Assembly: GCF_000508085.1 (NCBI RefSeq) | Contig: NZ_KI669560.1 | Location: forward strand, 1,769,248 to 1,833,247 | Source: Sediminibacterium sp. C3 | Lineage (GTDB): Bacteria > Bacteroidota > Bacteroidia > Chitinophagales > Chitinophagaceae | DNA: 64,000 nt | Direction of reading: 5' to 3' | Notes under the pieces: model-generated | Database searches by the model: none | The model's input: the letters and a program-made list of their open reading frames with translations, nothing else | Told to the model about the DNA's origin: nothing | Program-made: the position numbers and the translations under genes | Shown here: piece after piece, positions 25,222 through 35,374 of the stretch | Position numbering within the stretch: position 1 is the first letter of the stretch | Layout of the letters: every line of letters begins with the position of its first letter

Positions 25222-26187
25222 ATGTTTTCATTCAAAGATTTATCTGCAGCATTCAGTCAGCGATTCAATCACTCGCGGTTCCCATCAACTCCTTCAACGC
25301 TTTATGAGCCTTGTAATTATTTTTTAACTATTGGAGGTAAAAGAATTCGCCCAATTCTGTGTTTAATGGGGAATGAATTGTTTGATGATATTCATGAAGA
25401 TGCTTATCATCTTGCCGCTGCGGTGGAACTGTTTCACAATTTCACTTTGATTCATGACGATATCATGGACGCTGCAGTCCTGAGAAGAGGAATGGAAACC
25501 ATCCATACCAAATACAATCAAAGCACTGCCATCTTATCCGGTGATGTAATGATGATTCAATCCTATGAAGAATTGAACAAAATCAATGGCAGTTATTTGC
25601 AAAAAATTTTGAAGCTTTTTAATAAGACAGCAAAGGAAGTTTGCGAAGGGCAGCAATATGATATGGATTTTGAAAATCAGGATCAGGTTACCCTGGAAGC
25701 TTACATTGAAATGATAACATTGAAAACTTCTGTATTGCTGGCAGCCAGTTTAGAAATGGGGGCCATTATAGGTGGTGCAAGTGAAGGCAATTGTAAACAC
25801 CTGTATGAATTTGGGAAAAACCTGGGTATTGCATTTCAAATTCAGGACGATTACCTGGATGCATTCGGGGACCCTCAAAAATTTGGAAAAGAAGTGGGGG
25901 GCGATATCCGTCAGAATAAAAAAACATTTTTATTGTTGCATACGCTGGATGTTGCACCAGAGGAACAGAAAAGAGAGTTATACAACTTAATGAAGGAACA
26001 GACTGCGGATAAGGTACAGAAAGTGCTGGCCATTTATAAAGCCTGTGGGGTGGATGCCTGGGCCAATACTTTAAAAGAGCAATATTTACAAAAAGCGATG
26101 GAACATCTTGAAGCCATTGCTGTTGTTTCAACCAGAAAGAAACCGCTCAAGGAATTGGCAGACTTCCTCATTCAGCGTGACGTTTAA
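25222..26187 (+). CDS. Polyprenyl diphosphate synthase
   Basis: 321 residues. The first aspartate-rich motif DDIMD is at 79-83 and the second, DDYLD, near 208-212, with GGKRIRP at 38-44. This is a trans-type isoprenyl diphosphate synthase that extends allylic diphosphates. Product length (geranylgeranyl or a longer menaquinone side chain) cannot be read reliably. The amino acid permease gene starts 32 bp later. Confidence 0.92.
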   Translation: MFSFKDLSAAFSQRFNHSRFPSTPSTLYEPCNYFLTIGGKRIRPILCLMGNELFDDIHEDAYHLAAAVELFHNFTLIHDDIMDAAVLRRGMETIHTKYNQSTAILSGDVMMIQSYEELNKINGSYLQKILKLFNKTAKEVCEGQQYDMDFENQDQVTLEAYIEMITLKTSVLLAASLEMGAIIGGASEGNCKHLYEFGKNLGIAFQIQDDYLDAFGDPQKFGKEVGGDIRQNKKTFLLLHTLDVAPEEQKRELYNLMKEQTADKVQKVLAIYKACGVDAWANTLKEQYLQKAMEHLEAIAVVSTRKKPLKELADFLIQRDV

Positions 26188-26218
26188 TTTACTTATCTTC
26201 CTACCAAAATCAAGTAGC

Positions 26219-27913
26219 ATGTCTTCTTTGTTTAGAAAGAAATCAATTGATAAGATTACTGCTGAAGCAGCAGCTGGAAACAGTGATGGTCATGGTGGTG
26301 GTTTAAAAAAAGTACTAGGTGTTAAAGACCTAACTTTTATGGGTATTGCAGCTGTTATTGGTGCAGGAATTTTTTCAACTATCGGATCTGCAGCCTACAA
26401 TGGCGGACCTGGGATTGCCTTCCTTTTTGTAATCACAGCCATTACCTGTGGATTCAGTGCATTGTGTTATGCAGAATTTGCCAGTAGAATTCCTATTTCA
26501 GGAAGTGCCTATACTTATGCCTATGTTTCTTTTGGAGAATTGGTTGCATGGATTATTGGATGGGCATTGATTCTTGAATATGCCATCGGAAATATTGTAG
26601 TAGCGATCAGCTGGAGTGGATATTTCAATAATCTGCTGGAAGGATTTAATATTAGTTTGCCCGGATGGTTGGCTACCAATGCCAGCAATGCGCAACTCGG
26701 TTATGAAGAGGCTGTAAAAGCTTTGGCAGCAGGGGAAGCACCGGAAACAATGACCAAGCATGCCAGACTGGGTTATGATGCCATCATGAATGCTCCTATG
26801 ATTGGTTCCTGGAAAGTAATACTGAATGTGCCTGCATTCTTTATAGTGATGATTATTACCGGACTGGCTTATATAGGAATTAAAGAAAGTAAGAAGAGCA
26901 CGAACCTGATGGTGATATTCAAACTGGCAGTAATCATTGGTATTATCGTTCTTGGATTTTTCTATGTGGATACGGATAACTGGACTCCTTTTTTACCCAA
27001 TGGTTTCGGAGGCGTACTGGCTGGTGTTTCAGCTGTATTCTATGCCTATATTGGTTTTGATGCAATATCTACTACTGCGGAAGAATGTAAGAATCCTCAG
27101 CGAGATTTACCCAAAGGCATGATTTACTCCTTATTAATCTGCACTGTTTTATATATTCTGGTTGCATTGGTTTTAACAGGCATGGTACATTACAGTGAGT
27201 TAAAAGTAGATGATCCACTGGCCTATGTTTTTGACAAGCTGAACATGAATAAAATCGGCTACATTATTTCTATCAGTGCAGTTGTAGCTACAACCAGCGT
27301 ATTACTGGTTTTCCAGATGGGGCAGCCCAGAATCTGGATGAGTATGAGCAGGGATGGATTGTTGCCTAAAAAATTTGCAGAAGTACATCCCAAATACCAG
27401 ACACCGGGTTTCTCTACAATCCTTACCGGATTAATTGTGGCAGTTCCTTCTTTGTTTATCAGTAGTGGTTTCATGACTGATTTAACCAGCATCGGCACTT
27501 TGTTTGCCTTTGTATTGGTTTGTTTTGGTGTACTGGTATTGCCGAAGCTGAATGAGAATGTTGCCAGAAAGGGGTTTAAGTTACCGTATATCAATGGTAA
27601 ATATATTATACCGGTATTGGTTCTATTTATGACCTGGTTTTCCAGAACCAGAATCAATGATGCTTTTGTCAATCTTGGTCATGAAGGTTTTCAGGAAGTG
27701 TTATTTCTGGTTTTCATGTTGATAGCATTAATCACTGCATTTTTCAGTTTCAAATATTCTTATTCATTTATCCCTGTAGCAGGAGCATTGTGTTGTTTGT
27801 ACCTGATGATTGAGATTCCCGCCATTAGCTGGTTATGGTTCTTTGGCTGGATGTCACTGGGGTTGATTATTTATTTTTTATACGGTAAAAACAAGAGTAA
27901 ACTGGCGAGCTGA
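26219..27913 (+). CDS. APC family amino acid permease
   Basis: 564 residues with about 12-14 membrane helices. The APC signature GIAAVIGAGIFSTIG lies in helix 1, followed by a substrate-site region FYAYIGFDAISTTAEE in helix 6, as in cationic amino acid transporter-type permeases. I chose the ATG at 26219 over an earlier in-frame start at 26108, which would overlap the upstream gene and add a non-homologous tail. The stop overlaps the next start by one base (TGATG). Confidence 0.9.
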   Translation: MSSLFRKKSIDKITAEAAAGNSDGHGGGLKKVLGVKDLTFMGIAAVIGAGIFSTIGSAAYNGGPGIAFLFVITAITCGFSALCYAEFASRIPISGSAYTYAYVSFGELVAWIIGWALILEYAIGNIVVAISWSGYFNNLLEGFNISLPGWLATNASNAQLGYEEAVKALAAGEAPETMTKHARLGYDAIMNAPMIGSWKVILNVPAFFIVMIITGLAYIGIKESKKSTNLMVIFKLAVIIGIIVLGFFYVDTDNWTPFLPNGFGGVLAGVSAVFYAYIGFDAISTTAEECKNPQRDLPKGMIYSLLICTVLYILVALVLTGMVHYSELKVDDPLAYVFDKLNMNKIGYIISISAVVATTSVLLVFQMGQPRIWMSMSRDGLLPKKFAEVHPKYQTPGFSTILTGLIVAVPSLFISSGFMTDLTSIGTLFAFVLVCFGVLVLPKLNENVARKGFKLPYINGKYIIPVLVLFMTWFSRTRINDAFVNLGHEGFQEVLFLVFMLIALITAFFSFKYSYSFIPVAGALCCLYLMIEIPAISWLWFFGWMSLGLIIYFLYGKNKSKLAS

Positions 27914-28941
27914 TGAAATACCAAGTTGGGGATGATATTTTAGTGTTGCATAGCAATGAAGAAGGGAAGGTAATTGAAATCATCAACGATAAAATGGTGA
28001 TGATTGAAGTTAGGGGTGTGAAGTTCCCTGCCTATATGGACCAGATTGATTTCCCGTATTTCAAAAGATTTACAGAGAAAAAGCTGATACCACAGAAAAA
28101 ACTTGAACCCAAAATTTATGTGGATCAGATAGCAAAGGAAGCGCCCAAACCCAATCAGATTAAAGTGTCAGAAGGAGTCTGGCTTTCTTTTATTCCCAAA
28201 TTTGCACTCGATGATTTTAATGATGAAGTGGTTGAGTTATTGAAGATTCATTTAGTAAATAAAACCAATGATGGTTTCCGATTTACCTATCAACAATATT
28301 TTAATGGGGAAGAACACTTCAGTCTGGTAAATGAAATTCAACCCTTTCACGATTTTTACCTGCACGATATTAAATTTGAAGCGGTAAATGACACCCCTTC
28401 CTTTTCTATTGATTTCAGTCTGCTACCAGAACAAAAAGGGAAGGCAGATCATTATGAAGTGCAGTTAAAACTAAAACCAAAGCAGGTATTTCAAAAGATT
28501 GAGCAGCTAAAGGAGAAAAATGAGCCAACATTCTCTTATACTTTATTTACACAATATCCCGATAAACAAGCAGAGTCCCTGCCGCTTGACAGCCTTAAGG
28601 CAAAGGGATTTAAAGTGTATGATGCCGGGAAAATAAAGGAATACCTTCCTCCTGCAAGGTCAGTCATTGATTTGCATATTGAGAAACTGACAGATGATTA
28701 CAAGCATTTGAGCAATTTTGAAATCCTCTCTATTCAATTGGCTGAACTGGAAAAATGGGTTGATATAGCCATCAGTCACCGTCAGCAGGAGCTGATTGTG
28801 ATTCATGGTGTGGGTGTTGGCAAGTTAAGAGAAGAAGTACACGATTACCTGAAAACCAAAAGAGAAGTAAAACATTTTGTAAATCAATACGATCCCCGTT
28901 TTGGGTTTGGTGCTACTCAGGTTTTCTTTCATTATAAATAA
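27913..28941 (+). CDS. DUF2027 and Smr (MutS2-type) domain protein
   Basis: 342 residues. The N-terminal part (about 1-60) is a small beta domain beginning with YQVGDDILVLHSNEEGKV. The middle is a DUF2027-like beta region. The C terminus (about 255-342) is an Smr domain with DLHIEKL and the HGVGVGKLREEV motif, which in other Smr proteins nicks RNA or DNA. No MutS ATPase is present. Coupled to the permease by overlapping stop and start codons. Substrate unknown. Confidence 0.85.
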   Translation: MKYQVGDDILVLHSNEEGKVIEIINDKMVMIEVRGVKFPAYMDQIDFPYFKRFTEKKLIPQKKLEPKIYVDQIAKEAPKPNQIKVSEGVWLSFIPKFALDDFNDEVVELLKIHLVNKTNDGFRFTYQQYFNGEEHFSLVNEIQPFHDFYLHDIKFEAVNDTPSFSIDFSLLPEQKGKADHYEVQLKLKPKQVFQKIEQLKEKNEPTFSYTLFTQYPDKQAESLPLDSLKAKGFKVYDAGKIKEYLPPARSVIDLHIEKLTDDYKHLSNFEILSIQLAELEKWVDIAISHRQQELIVIHGVGVGKLREEVHDYLKTKREVKHFVNQYDPRFGFGATQVFFHYK

Positions 28942-29052
28942 TCTGCAGTCATTGCGGTTAATTTTATACCAAGTATTGGGTATTTTTTCAATGGAGCCCC
29001 CCTTAAAATGACCACTAAGACCACATTGGGATAGCATTACGTATCTTCGTAA

Positions 29053-29419
29053 GTACTATAAACCCGAGCCATCGCCCCGACTTGTCGGGGAGGAAAGTCC
29101 GGACAGTAAAGAGCAACCCACCGGTTAAGCGCCGGCTTTCCGAGCAATCGGAAAAGAGAAAGTGCCACAGAAAATAACTACCGTTTTAAACGGAAAAGGT
29201 GAAAATGTGAGGTAAGAGCTCACGATAGCGGATGGTAACATAAGCTATGGGTAAACCTTGGGTACTGTAATGCCATGTATAGGATTGTTTGAGAGCTGCT
29301 CGTTCTCGCTTTCTTTATTGAAACGCAATCCAGGGTAGGCAGCAAGATCGTAACAGTAATGTTGCGGCCAGATAAATGATGGAGTTGAAACAGAATCCGG
29401 CTTATGAGGTTTATAGTGT
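29053..29419 (+). ncRNA. rnpB: RNase P RNA (class A)
   Basis: About 367 nt. The universally conserved blocks are present in order: GAGGAAAGTCCGGAC at the P4 5' strand, a CACAGAAAATAACTACC block in the core, and ACAGAATCCGGCTTATGAG near the 3' end. The P1 helix closes the molecule: ACTATAAACC (29055-29064) pairs perfectly with GGTTTATAGT (29408-29417), which fixes the ends to within a few bases. A TATCTTCG -7-like box at 29042-29049 lies directly upstream. Confidence 0.96.
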
Positions 29420-29483
29420 TTTTTATCTGCACCCTGTCATTACTGTAAAAGTGATGAAACAATTTTTCTGTCCATAACCAGAT

Positions 29484-32400
29484 ATGAAGTTGATGAGTAA
29501 GACATGTAACTATTGTGTAAAAGGGTTTTTCAGTTTGATGCTGATATTGGCAACCAACTGGTTAGCTGCACAATGTGTATTTGTGAGCATCAGCGGACCC
29601 AAATGTGCCGGTGAAGGAACTATTCTGGGGAATTTTAGTCGAAGTCCTTATCAGATAGAATGGATATTAAATGATTCAGTTGTTCAAAAAACGAAAGCTA
29701 CACTTAGTTCTTCTTCAACAACCGTTGTTTCTGGTTCAGTAGGAGCCAGGGCAAGGGTATCCGGTACTCATGGAATTGCATTGGATAATAATGGAAATAT
29801 TTATATTTCTGACACCATCAATAACCGGATAGTAGCCTATAGCAGAAATTCACCAGATGGGGTAACCATTGCAGGCGGCAACGGCGGAGGCAATATGCCA
29901 AATCAGCTGAATAAACCGGCAGGTTTATTTATCGATGGATTTGGCAACCTCTTTGTTACAGATCAGTACAATAACCGTGTATTGCGTTTTGCTCCCGGAT
30001 CTAGCAACGGCTTTCTGGTTGCCGGTGGAAATGGAAAAGGATCCGGGCAGAATCAGTTGAGTGATCCGCGTGATGTATTTGTTGATGCACTGGGATTTGT
30101 GTATATAGCGGATGCAGGAAACCACAGAATTCAGCGATGGGCACAGGGCGGTTCAACGGGTCTTACCGTAGCAGGAGGATTAGGTCCGGGTGCTGATTCC
30201 ATGAGATTAAATAGCCCTCAGGGGGTTGCAGTAGATAAGGACTTTAATATTTATGTGGCCGATTCTGCCAATCATCGGGTGCAAAAATTCAAGTTGGGAA
30301 ATTATGCAGGCAAAACTATAATGGGGCAATTGGGTAAGGGAACGGGTTACGGATATTTGTTTCAGCCTGTTGATATTCTGGTGGATGCCTTTGAGGAAGT
30401 GTACGTTCTGGAAGCTGGAAACAATCGTATACACAAATTATACAATAACGGTATTGGAATGATTACCATAGCGGGCAGCGACAATGGAATTTCGGGTTCT
30501 GGAGAGAATCAATTCAGTTACCCAACAGGTATGGCATTTGATGCCTCAGGTAATCTATTTGTTTTGGATCAGCAAAACGGCAGGGTGCAACAATACAGTG
30601 CTATGCCAATGAGTCCTGAATTCAGACCTTATGAAGGCGGATTATATTTGGCAAAAGTAACATCGTTTAATGGTTGTGTACAACAGTCCAATTTAATAAA
30701 TGTAAATGCCAGGCCAGCCATAAATGTTATTGGCAGAACTGCTATATGTGCTGGTGATGTAACTGAAATAAAATTAACGGGTAATACTAATTACACCTGG
30801 TTTCCTGCAACGGGCGTGAATAAAATTACTGATAGTACTTTTTTGATAAAGCCTGATTCTACTACTTTTTATGGAATCAATTCTGTATCGGATAGTGGAT
30901 GTGTTTCTTACAGGGCGCTTACCATTAATGTAGGAATCAGGTCTGTACCTGTGGTTACTCCAACGCTTTGTTTATCTCCGGATGCTACGAAAGTAACAAC
31001 CACTATTCTAGGGGAAAGACCTGCAAGTCTGAATTATTTTAGAGGGAATGGAATAAAAGCGGGAAGCTTTTTTCCGGAATGGAGTAAGTTGGGGACAGTG
31101 TTTGCTGGTGGAAATGGCATTGGCAATGCATCAGGGCAGCTGGGATTGCCTTTGGGGGCATTTGTAGACCAGAAAGGAAATGTATATGTGGCCGATGCAG
31201 TAAACCATCGTATTCAATTATGGAAACCAGGTGATCTGGTAGGTACAACCATTGTTGGTGGAAATGGAGAGGGAAGTGCCAATGATCAATTGAATTATCC
31301 AACCGGTGTTTATGTGGATGCGGCTGGTAATATTTATGTAGCGGATCAGAACAATCACCGGATTCAATATTTTCCAAAAGGATCCAAAACAGGCACTACT
31401 GTTGCCGGAGGATTGGGATTGGGTAACAGCACTTATCAGTTGAACTTTCCATCCAGTGTTTTTGTAGACAACTACGGTAATTTATACATAGCAGATGCCG
31501 GAAATCACCGGGTACAAAAATGGTCGAATGGTGGGGCAATTGTAAGAACTGTGGCGGGTAACGGCACGCCTGGTAACGATAGTATCCGTTTAAATAATCC
31601 TCAGGCAGTTTTCGTGGATCAAAGAAATAATTTATTTGTGGCCGATGCAGAGAATCACCGTATCATGTTTTATGATCAGACTAAATTGGCCGGGGCAGTT
31701 GCAGCAGGTAACAGAGGTGCAGGAACATTGCCTTTTCAGCTGAATTTCCCTTCAGGTATTTTTGTAGATGGAAACAGCAATATGTTTATTGCAGATCGGG
31801 GAAATAACAGAATTCATCGCTGGGCGCTGTATGATACGATTGGTACTACTGTTGCCGGTTTGGCTAATGGAAGTTCGGGATCTGCTTTAGATCAATTGCA
31901 ATTGCCAAATGCAGTAGGTTTTGATTTAAGTGGAAATATGTATGTAGCAGATAGCAGAAATTATCGAATACAGAAGTATGGAATTGCTGCTCAGGCGGAT
32001 ACAGTTCTGCAAACAAGACTTTCAGGTGCTTACACTGTTTTATCTGCTTCTTTTTCAGGTTGTGTTACCGGCTCAGGAATTGCTAACGTAGTGGTAGCCC
32101 CTGACCTGATTATTAAAAACGATACAACAACCATTTGTGAAGGGGGGCAGTCTAATTTAATTGTTTCTGGGGGTACCAACTACAGATGGTCACCTGCAGC
32201 AGGACTAAGTACCACCACAAGAGACACTGTGATTGCCAGACCCTCTGTAACAACCAAATATACAGTGGTGTCATCTATTGGTAATGGTTGTAATTCAACA
32301 GCAGAAGTAATTGTGTCGGTTCGTAAAAAACCTGAAATTAGTATTATCAGTCCAACTTGTTTAAGCAATGAACCTATGCGGTTACAGTCAAGTCCTTTTG

Positions 32401-34247
32401 CCAGAACTGTACTTTGGACTTTAAACAGCGATAGCTTAAGAAGAATAACCACTACTTATGCCAGAACTGCTGAAACGGTTGCAGGAAAACTTACTGGTGG
32501 TACTGATTCAACGCAATTGGGAAGACCCAGTTTTGTTTTTGTGGATGAACAGAAAAACATTTTTGTTTGTGATCAGTGGAATCACCGTGTCCAGAAATGG
32601 GCACCTGGTGCTAAAGCAGCTATTACTGTTGCAGGAGGCAGGGGGGCTGGTAATCGGTTGAGCCAATTGAATAATCCTGCAGGTATTTTTGTTTCGGCTG
32701 ATGGACTAATTTATGTGGCAGATACCGATAATGATCGTGTTGTGGTTTGGAGAGAAGGAGATACAACTGGTAGAGTGGTTGCGGGGGGTAATGGTAGAGG
32801 GCTAAAAGCCAATCAGCTTTCATATCCTACGGGCGTTTTTGTAGATGCCTATGGCGCTGTGTATGTGGCAGATGCTTTAAACGCAAGGGTTCAGTTATGG
32901 GTAAGAGGAAGTATTGCTGGTAAAACTGTTGCAGGAGGTAATTTTGCTGGATCAGCAACCAATCAGTTAAGTGTTCCTTTAGGTGTTTTTGTTGACCAGC
33001 GTCAGAATATGTATATAGCAGATTCTCAAAATGACCGGATAGTTCGCTGGAGAATAGGAGAGGTAAGAGGAACTGTTGTAGCAGGAGGAAGAGGAAAGGG
33101 GAATGGGGCCAATCAGTTGGTTACTCCGCTAAATGTTTTTGTAGATGCCAATAATCGAATGCTAATAGCAGAGGGGGGTACAGCCAACAGAATCAGAGGA
33201 TGGCAATTGGGAGCAGATACCGGAATAGTGATTGCTGGAGGAATCAACAATAAAGGCAATAGTTCAGAACAACTGGATGCACCAGGAAACGCTTTCATAG
33301 ATGTGGATGGGAATTTTTATATATCTGATATGAATAATTTCCGAGTTCAGAAATATGCATCTGCAGATACGAGTTTTGCTATTATTCCCAGGACCAAAGG
33401 TCAATACAGGGCAGTGGCTACCAGTTATTTTGGCTGTACCACTCAATCAAATGTATTCGCCTTAGATAGTGGGTATGTTCCCCTTAAACCCACCGTATTC
33501 GATATCCAGTATTGTTTAAATGAAACGCCTAGACCTTTAGGTGCTTTAGGAGATAGCTTACTTTGGTACACAACAGCCAATGGTGGGGTGGGTTCTGCAA
33601 CTGCTCCGATACCTGTTACCAACGCTATCAGAACAACTAATTATTGGGTCTCCAGAGCCAATGTTGCAACCGGATGTCAGAGTGTTCGTCAGAAAGTAAC
33701 CGTTTCAATCAAACCATTACCTGGCGCGAAACTAACCATATTGGGGAAACAAAATATTTTACCAGGCGACACCACACGTTTGATAGCTGCAGCAGATTCA
33801 GGAAAGGTAGTAAGCAAATTACTTTGGTACAGAAATGGCAATTTGTTAAATGCCATCCCAGATACTACTGATAAGTTGTTTGTATTTTATTCTACCATTG
33901 GCAGGTATCATGTTGCCATCACTGATACGAATCTATGCACTTCTGTTTCTGACTCAATTGATATCAGGGCAGATTTAACTACTGAACAACAGCTTTATTT
34001 TTTCCCGAACCCAGTGCAGCATACTGCTAAAATTATTTTTACGCCTATTTCTAACAATAGCACATTCCTGAAAGTTATTTCTAATTCAGGGATTGTCATG
34101 ATTAACAGGCGAATTATTACAGGAGGGTCAACTGGTAATTTTGTATATGATCTGGAACTGACGCAACTACCAAAGGGGATCTACAATTTAGAACTGGTAA
34201 CCGGTGCCGGAAGAATCATTGCAAGAAAACGATTTGTAAAACTCTAG
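29484..34247 (+). CDS. Giant NHL-repeat protein with T9SS sorting domain
   Basis: 1587 residues. Signal peptide (about 1-30, WLAAQ). Three large blocks of NHL beta-propeller repeats follow (very roughly 85-380, 530-840 and 1000-1310), each repeat carrying a form of VFVD-GN-YVADA-NHRIQ. Between the blocks lie Ig/PKD-like segments with CAG and SxG motifs. The C terminus (last ~80 residues, YFFPNPVQ to RKRFVKL) is a type A T9SS sorting domain. So it should cross the outer membrane by type IX secretion and be attached or released at the surface. Probably adhesion or ligand binding; no catalytic site seen. Confidence 0.85.
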   Translation: MKLMSKTCNYCVKGFFSLMLILATNWLAAQCVFVSISGPKCAGEGTILGNFSRSPYQIEWILNDSVVQKTKATLSSSSTTVVSGSVGARARVSGTHGIALDNNGNIYISDTINNRIVAYSRNSPDGVTIAGGNGGGNMPNQLNKPAGLFIDGFGNLFVTDQYNNRVLRFAPGSSNGFLVAGGNGKGSGQNQLSDPRDVFVDALGFVYIADAGNHRIQRWAQGGSTGLTVAGGLGPGADSMRLNSPQGVAVDKDFNIYVADSANHRVQKFKLGNYAGKTIMGQLGKGTGYGYLFQPVDILVDAFEEVYVLEAGNNRIHKLYNNGIGMITIAGSDNGISGSGENQFSYPTGMAFDASGNLFVLDQQNGRVQQYSAMPMSPEFRPYEGGLYLAKVTSFNGCVQQSNLINVNARPAINVIGRTAICAGDVTEIKLTGNTNYTWFPATGVNKITDSTFLIKPDSTTFYGINSVSDSGCVSYRALTINVGIRSVPVVTPTLCLSPDATKVTTTILGERPASLNYFRGNGIKAGSFFPEWSKLGTVFAGGNGIGNASGQLGLPLGAFVDQKGNVYVADAVNHRIQLWKPGDLVGTTIVGGNGEGSANDQLNYPTGVYVDAAGNIYVADQNNHRIQYFPKGSKTGTTVAGGLGLGNSTYQLNFPSSVFVDNYGNLYIADAGNHRVQKWSNGGAIVRTVAGNGTPGNDSIRLNNPQAVFVDQRNNLFVADAENHRIMFYDQTKLAGAVAAGNRGAGTLPFQLNFPSGIFVDGNSNMFIADRGNNRIHRWALYDTIGTTVAGLANGSSGSALDQLQLPNAVGFDLSGNMYVADSRNYRIQKYGIAAQADTVLQTRLSGAYTVLSASFSGCVTGSGIANVVVAPDLIIKNDTTTICEGGQSNLIVSGGTNYRWSPAAGLSTTTRDTVIARPSVTTKYTVVSSIGNGCNSTAEVIVSVRKKPEISIISPTCLSNEPMRLQSSPFARTVLWTLNSDSLRRITTTYARTAETVAGKLTGGTDSTQLGRPSFVFVDEQKNIFVCDQWNHRVQKWAPGAKAAITVAGGRGAGNRLSQLNNPAGIFVSADGLIYVADTDNDRVVVWREGDTTGRVVAGGNGRGLKANQLSYPTGVFVDAYGAVYVADALNARVQLWVRGSIAGKTVAGGNFAGSATNQLSVPLGVFVDQRQNMYIADSQNDRIVRWRIGEVRGTVVAGGRGKGNGANQLVTPLNVFVDANNRMLIAEGGTANRIRGWQLGADTGIVIAGGINNKGNSSEQLDAPGNAFIDVDGNFYISDMNNFRVQKYASADTSFAIIPRTKGQYRAVATSYFGCTTQSNVFALDSGYVPLKPTVFDIQYCLNETPRPLGALGDSLLWYTTANGGVGSATAPIPVTNAIRTTNYWVSRANVATGCQSVRQKVTVSIKPLPGAKLTILGKQNILPGDTTRLIAAADSGKVVSKLLWYRNGNLLNAIPDTTDKLFVFYSTIGRYHVAITDTNLCTSVSDSIDIRADLTTEQQLYFFPNPVQHTAKIIFTPISNNSTFLKVISNSGIVMINRRIITGGSTGNFVYDLELTQLPKGIYNLELVTGAGRIIARKRFVKL

Positions 34248-34276
34248 ACCTCCTTCTTCTTTCGTATTTTTGAGGT

Positions 34277-35366
34277 ATGACACAGGAACAAGTTAAATTT
34301 ATGAGGGACCGCGTTCAGGTCCTGAGGAGGTTTCTTTGACGTCGATAACCGACTATATAAAGTAGAAACTGATCGACAACTATCTTTATCTCCGGGATTC
34401 TGGGATGACAATGCCCGGGCTACTTCGGTAATGAAGGAGATTAAAGTGAATGAATATTGGTTGAAATTATTCAAACAGTTGGATAATGCTGTGGAAGATT
34501 TTGCCTTGCTGTTTGACTTCTGGAAATCCGGTGATGCATCTGAAGAAGAAACCAAAGTTGCTTTTCAGGAAGCGATTTCTAAAATTGAAGAAGCCGAATT
34601 CAAAAGTACATTGAACAAGCCGGAAGATGAATTGCCGGCTGTGCTCCAGATTAATCCCGGTGCAGGTGGAACAGAAAGCCAGGACTGGGCCGAAATGTTG
34701 CTGAGAATGTATCGAATGTATGGTGAGAAGCAAGGCTGGAAAGTTACGGAACTTGATTTTCAGGAAGGAGATGGGGCTGGAATAAAGAGTGCCACTTTAC
34801 AATTTGATGGAGATTTTGCTTATGGCTTTTTAAAAGCAGAAAGCGGGGTGCATAGATTAGTGAGAATTTCACCCTTTGATAGCAATGCCAGAAGACATAC
34901 TTCTTTTGCGTCGGTCTTTGTTTATCCTTTAATTGATGATAGCATTGAAATTAATGTAAATGCAGGAGATCTGGAATGGGCTTTTTACCGAAGTGGCGGC
35001 AGTGGCGGTCAGAATGTAAACAAAGTAGAAACAGCGGTAAGGTTAAAGCATATTCCTAGTGGTATCATTGTAGAATGTCAGCAGGCAAGAACGCAGGGCG
35101 AGAACAGGGAACTGGCTATGAAGATGTTAAAGAGCCGCTTGTACGAAGAAGAGCTTAGGAAAAGACAGGAGGCAATTGATGCGACCAACGCAGGCAAGAA
35201 AAAAATTGAATGGGGTAGTCAGATACGTTCTTATGTTTTTCATCCTTATAAAATGATAAAGGATCATCGTACTGATTATGAAGTAGGAAATATCGGGCCG
35301 GTGATGGATGGGGAAATAGATGGATTTATTAAGGCCTATTTAATGATGCAACAAGAAAACAGTTAA
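34277..35366 (+). CDS. prfB: Peptide chain release factor 2 with programmed +1 frameshift
   Basis: Frame 1 runs from the ATG at 34277 to CTT TGA at 34334-34339. Skipping the T at 34337 joins GAC at 34338 to the main frame ending at 35366, giving 362 residues. An AGGAGG lies 3 nt before CTT, exactly the stimulatory Shine-Dalgarno arrangement of bacterial prfB. The product has the RF2-specific SPF anticodon-like tripeptide (VRISPFDSN) and the GGQ catalytic motif ([14 protein letters not shown]). It reads UGA and UAA stops. The frameshift is the classical autoregulatory device, not an error. Confidence 0.96.
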
Positions 35367-35374
35367 TAGATACA

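Noticed and set aside
26108..26218. An N-terminal extension of the amino acid permease.
   Set aside because: It overlaps the polyprenyl synthase gene out of frame and has no family similarity; the ATG at 26219 fits the family.
29484..34247. The repeated DNA in the NHL protein as a possible CRISPR or satellite array.
   Set aside because: The repeats are translated NHL units of variable DNA sequence within one frame, with no constant spacer-repeat pattern. No CRISPR array was seen elsewhere.
34277..34339. A 20-codon ORF ending at TGA before prfB, looking like another broken gene.
   Set aside because: The AGGAGG-TTT-CTT-TGA-C context is the known programmed frameshift site of RF2, so the gene is intact.
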